Origin: Nocardia goodfellowii
GTDB taxonomy: Bacteria; Actinomycetota; Actinomycetes; Mycobacteriales; Mycobacteriaceae
Assembly (NCBI RefSeq): GCF_017875645.1
Contig: NZ_JAGGMR010000001.1
Span: 7,192,001 to 7,256,000, forward strand
Direction: 5' to 3'
Length of the DNA stretch: 64,000 nucleotides
In this document: positions 63,206 to 64,000 of the stretch, one piece after another
Numbering within the stretch: the stretch's first letter is position 1
Layout of the letters: each line of letters starts with the position of its first letter
The notes under the pieces: model-generated
What the model was told of the DNA's origin: nothing
What the model saw: only the letters and a program-made list of their open reading frames with translations
Database searches by the model: none
Made by a program: the position numbers and the translations under genes

Positions 63206-63736
63206 CTACCGAGCGCGCGCCAAACCTGTTCCGGTCGCGCGATCGTGCATACCGCGGCCATCGGCGTCGGTGAACAGCGCCGGAACCACGAACACCAGCA
63301 GCACTTGCCGGCCCAGCGCCCGCAGGAATCCGACCGGCGCGGGCGCGTCCACACGGATCACCCGGATCTTCAAGAAGTACTGCCCCGGCGTGAACCCGAA
63401 CAGCGTCACCGCGAGCACCCCGATCACGAACCAGACCCCCCAGGTCGGGGTGCTCAGCGCGTTGATCACCGCTTCCATTTCCGACGGCGGCGTCTGACCG
63501 GCCGGGACATTGAGGTCCGACACGATCTGCGCACCGTTCGGCCGGACGATCATCGCGGCGATACCGATCGACAGAATCCAGTCCACGAACAACGCCGCGA
63601 TCCGGCGCCCCATGCCCACCAGTGACCCGACACCGTCGCGCGGCAGACCCAAATGCTCGCCCGGAAACTCCGGGGTTGCCGGGTCGCCCGGCTCGGGAGA
63701 AGGTCCGGACAGCCAGGAGCCGGTCATGCGTGCCAT
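63206..63736 (-). CDS. RDD family membrane protein
   Basis: 176 residues. RDD pattern: GRRIAALFVDWILSIGIAAM with the Arg-Asp pair, two more helices (WGVWFVIGVLAVTLFGFTPG, LGRQVLLVFVVPALFTDADG) and the terminal DGRGMHDRATGT. Homologue of Rv2219A, next to glnA1 in M. tuberculosis. RDD proteins may act as transporters or sensors; the function here is unknown. ATG 63736 is used; ATG 63727 is possible. Confidence 0.86.
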   Translation of the reverse strand: MARMTGSWLSGPSPEPGDPATPEFPGEHLGLPRDGVGSLVGMGRRIAALFVDWILSIGIAAMIVRPNGAQIVSDLNVPAGQTPPSEMEAVINALSTPTWGVWFVIGVLAVTLFGFTPGQYFLKIRVIRVDAPAPVGFLRALGRQVLLVFVVPALFTDADGRGMHDRATGTGLARAR

Positions 63737-63852
63737 GCACCCACAATAAGGGGCTGTCGAGCCCCCTCCTACGCCGGAGCCAGCAGGGCAGATGGCAGGA
63801 TTACGGTGCTGGTCTAGCCCGGGTGGCGATCCTCACCCGTTCAGCCGCACGT

Positions 63853-63890
63853 GTAACACTGGCGAAACACAGCCTTGACTGCCGGGAAAC
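63853..63890 (+). promoter_or_regulatory. tandem GlnR boxes in the glnA promoter
   Basis: GTAAC-N6-GAAAC at 63853-63868, six bases, then TTGAC-N6-GAAAC at 63875-63890: two adjacent copies of the actinobacterial GlnR a-b site. This fits nitrogen control of glnA. Confidence 0.65.
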
Positions 63891-63965
63891 TTCGCATCCA
63901 TAGCGTCTGGCGCGACGAACCCATGCAATCGACACAGGCTGGGAACCGATCCGTAAGGAGAACAA

Positions 63966-64000
63966 GTGACGTTCAGCACGGCCGACGAGGTCATCAAGCA
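63966..64000 (+). CDS. glnA: type I glutamine synthetase, N-terminal fragment
   Basis: GTG 63966 with AGGAG upstream; VTFSTADEVIK is readable before the window ends. Position next to the RDD gene and the GlnR boxes matches glnA1 (Rv2220). Only 11 codons are seen, so the identity rests on context and this short start. Confidence 0.75.
   Translation, partial: MTFSTADEVIK

Overview
The window is high-GC actinobacterial DNA, most likely from Nocardia or a close mycolic-acid relative (Corynebacteriales). The core gene order follows the Mycobacterium tuberculosis Rv2199c-Rv2220 neighbourhood: ctaF-ctaC, asnB, adoK, an IscA/ErpA-like gene, a DUF3043 gene, cobU-cobT-cobS, ilvE, gcvT, leucyl aminopeptidase, sucB/dlaT, a TIGR01777 epimerase, lipB-lipA, a DUF4191 gene, an RDD gene and glnA. 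Many starts are GTG, several promoters look leaderless, and convergent gene pairs are usually separated by strong GC-rich hairpins.

Left core (1-28.6 kb): the end of a ROK sugar kinase, a phospholipid acyltransferase, a DUF4189 lipoprotein-like membrane protein, a Spo0M homologue, an ABC1 kinase, an FAD oxidase, an SDR that lacks its catalytic residues, cytochrome c oxidase subunits, asparagine synthetase, adenosine kinase, a tandem pair of 53-residue membrane peptides, a GlxA-type regulator, cobalamin assembly genes, branched-chain amino acid and glycine catabolism genes, and the lipoylation set (sucB with two lipoyl domains, then lipB and lipA, which make its cofactor).

Accessory island (about 28.6-59 kb): this separates lipA from the DUF4191/RDD/glnA block that directly follows lipA in M. 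tuberculosis. In order it carries: an RNase HI-like protein without its catalytic residues; a DprA/PRTase gene pair; a Ro60 orthologue (rsr, TROVE domain) with three nearby Y-RNA-like genes, two of which contain a circularly permuted tRNA-like module with an anticodon-like arm; an ECF sigma factor with small membrane peptides; a PD-(D/E)XK nuclease fused to a DUF2075 helicase; an SF1 helicase with a C-terminal DUF2726-like nuclease; a complete Wadjet type II operon (jetD-A-B-C); a decayed second copy of the sigma/membrane-peptide locus in direct orientation; a potassium channel; and two diverged cassettes of type VII secretion substrates (WXG, EspC-like, YbaB-like) without secretion machinery. 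It reads as a combined defence, RNA-quality-control and T7SS-substrate island. I see no transposase or integrase.

Right core (59-64 kb): an EF-G-like GTPase (FusA2 type), DUF4191, an alpha/beta hydrolase with an Asp nucleophile, an RDD membrane protein, and the start of glnA preceded by two adjacent GlnR boxes.

The most notable signals are the Ro60/Y-RNA locus with tRNA mimicry, the dead RNase HI next to a DprA-PRTase pair, and the direct duplication that brackets the helicase/Wadjet block.
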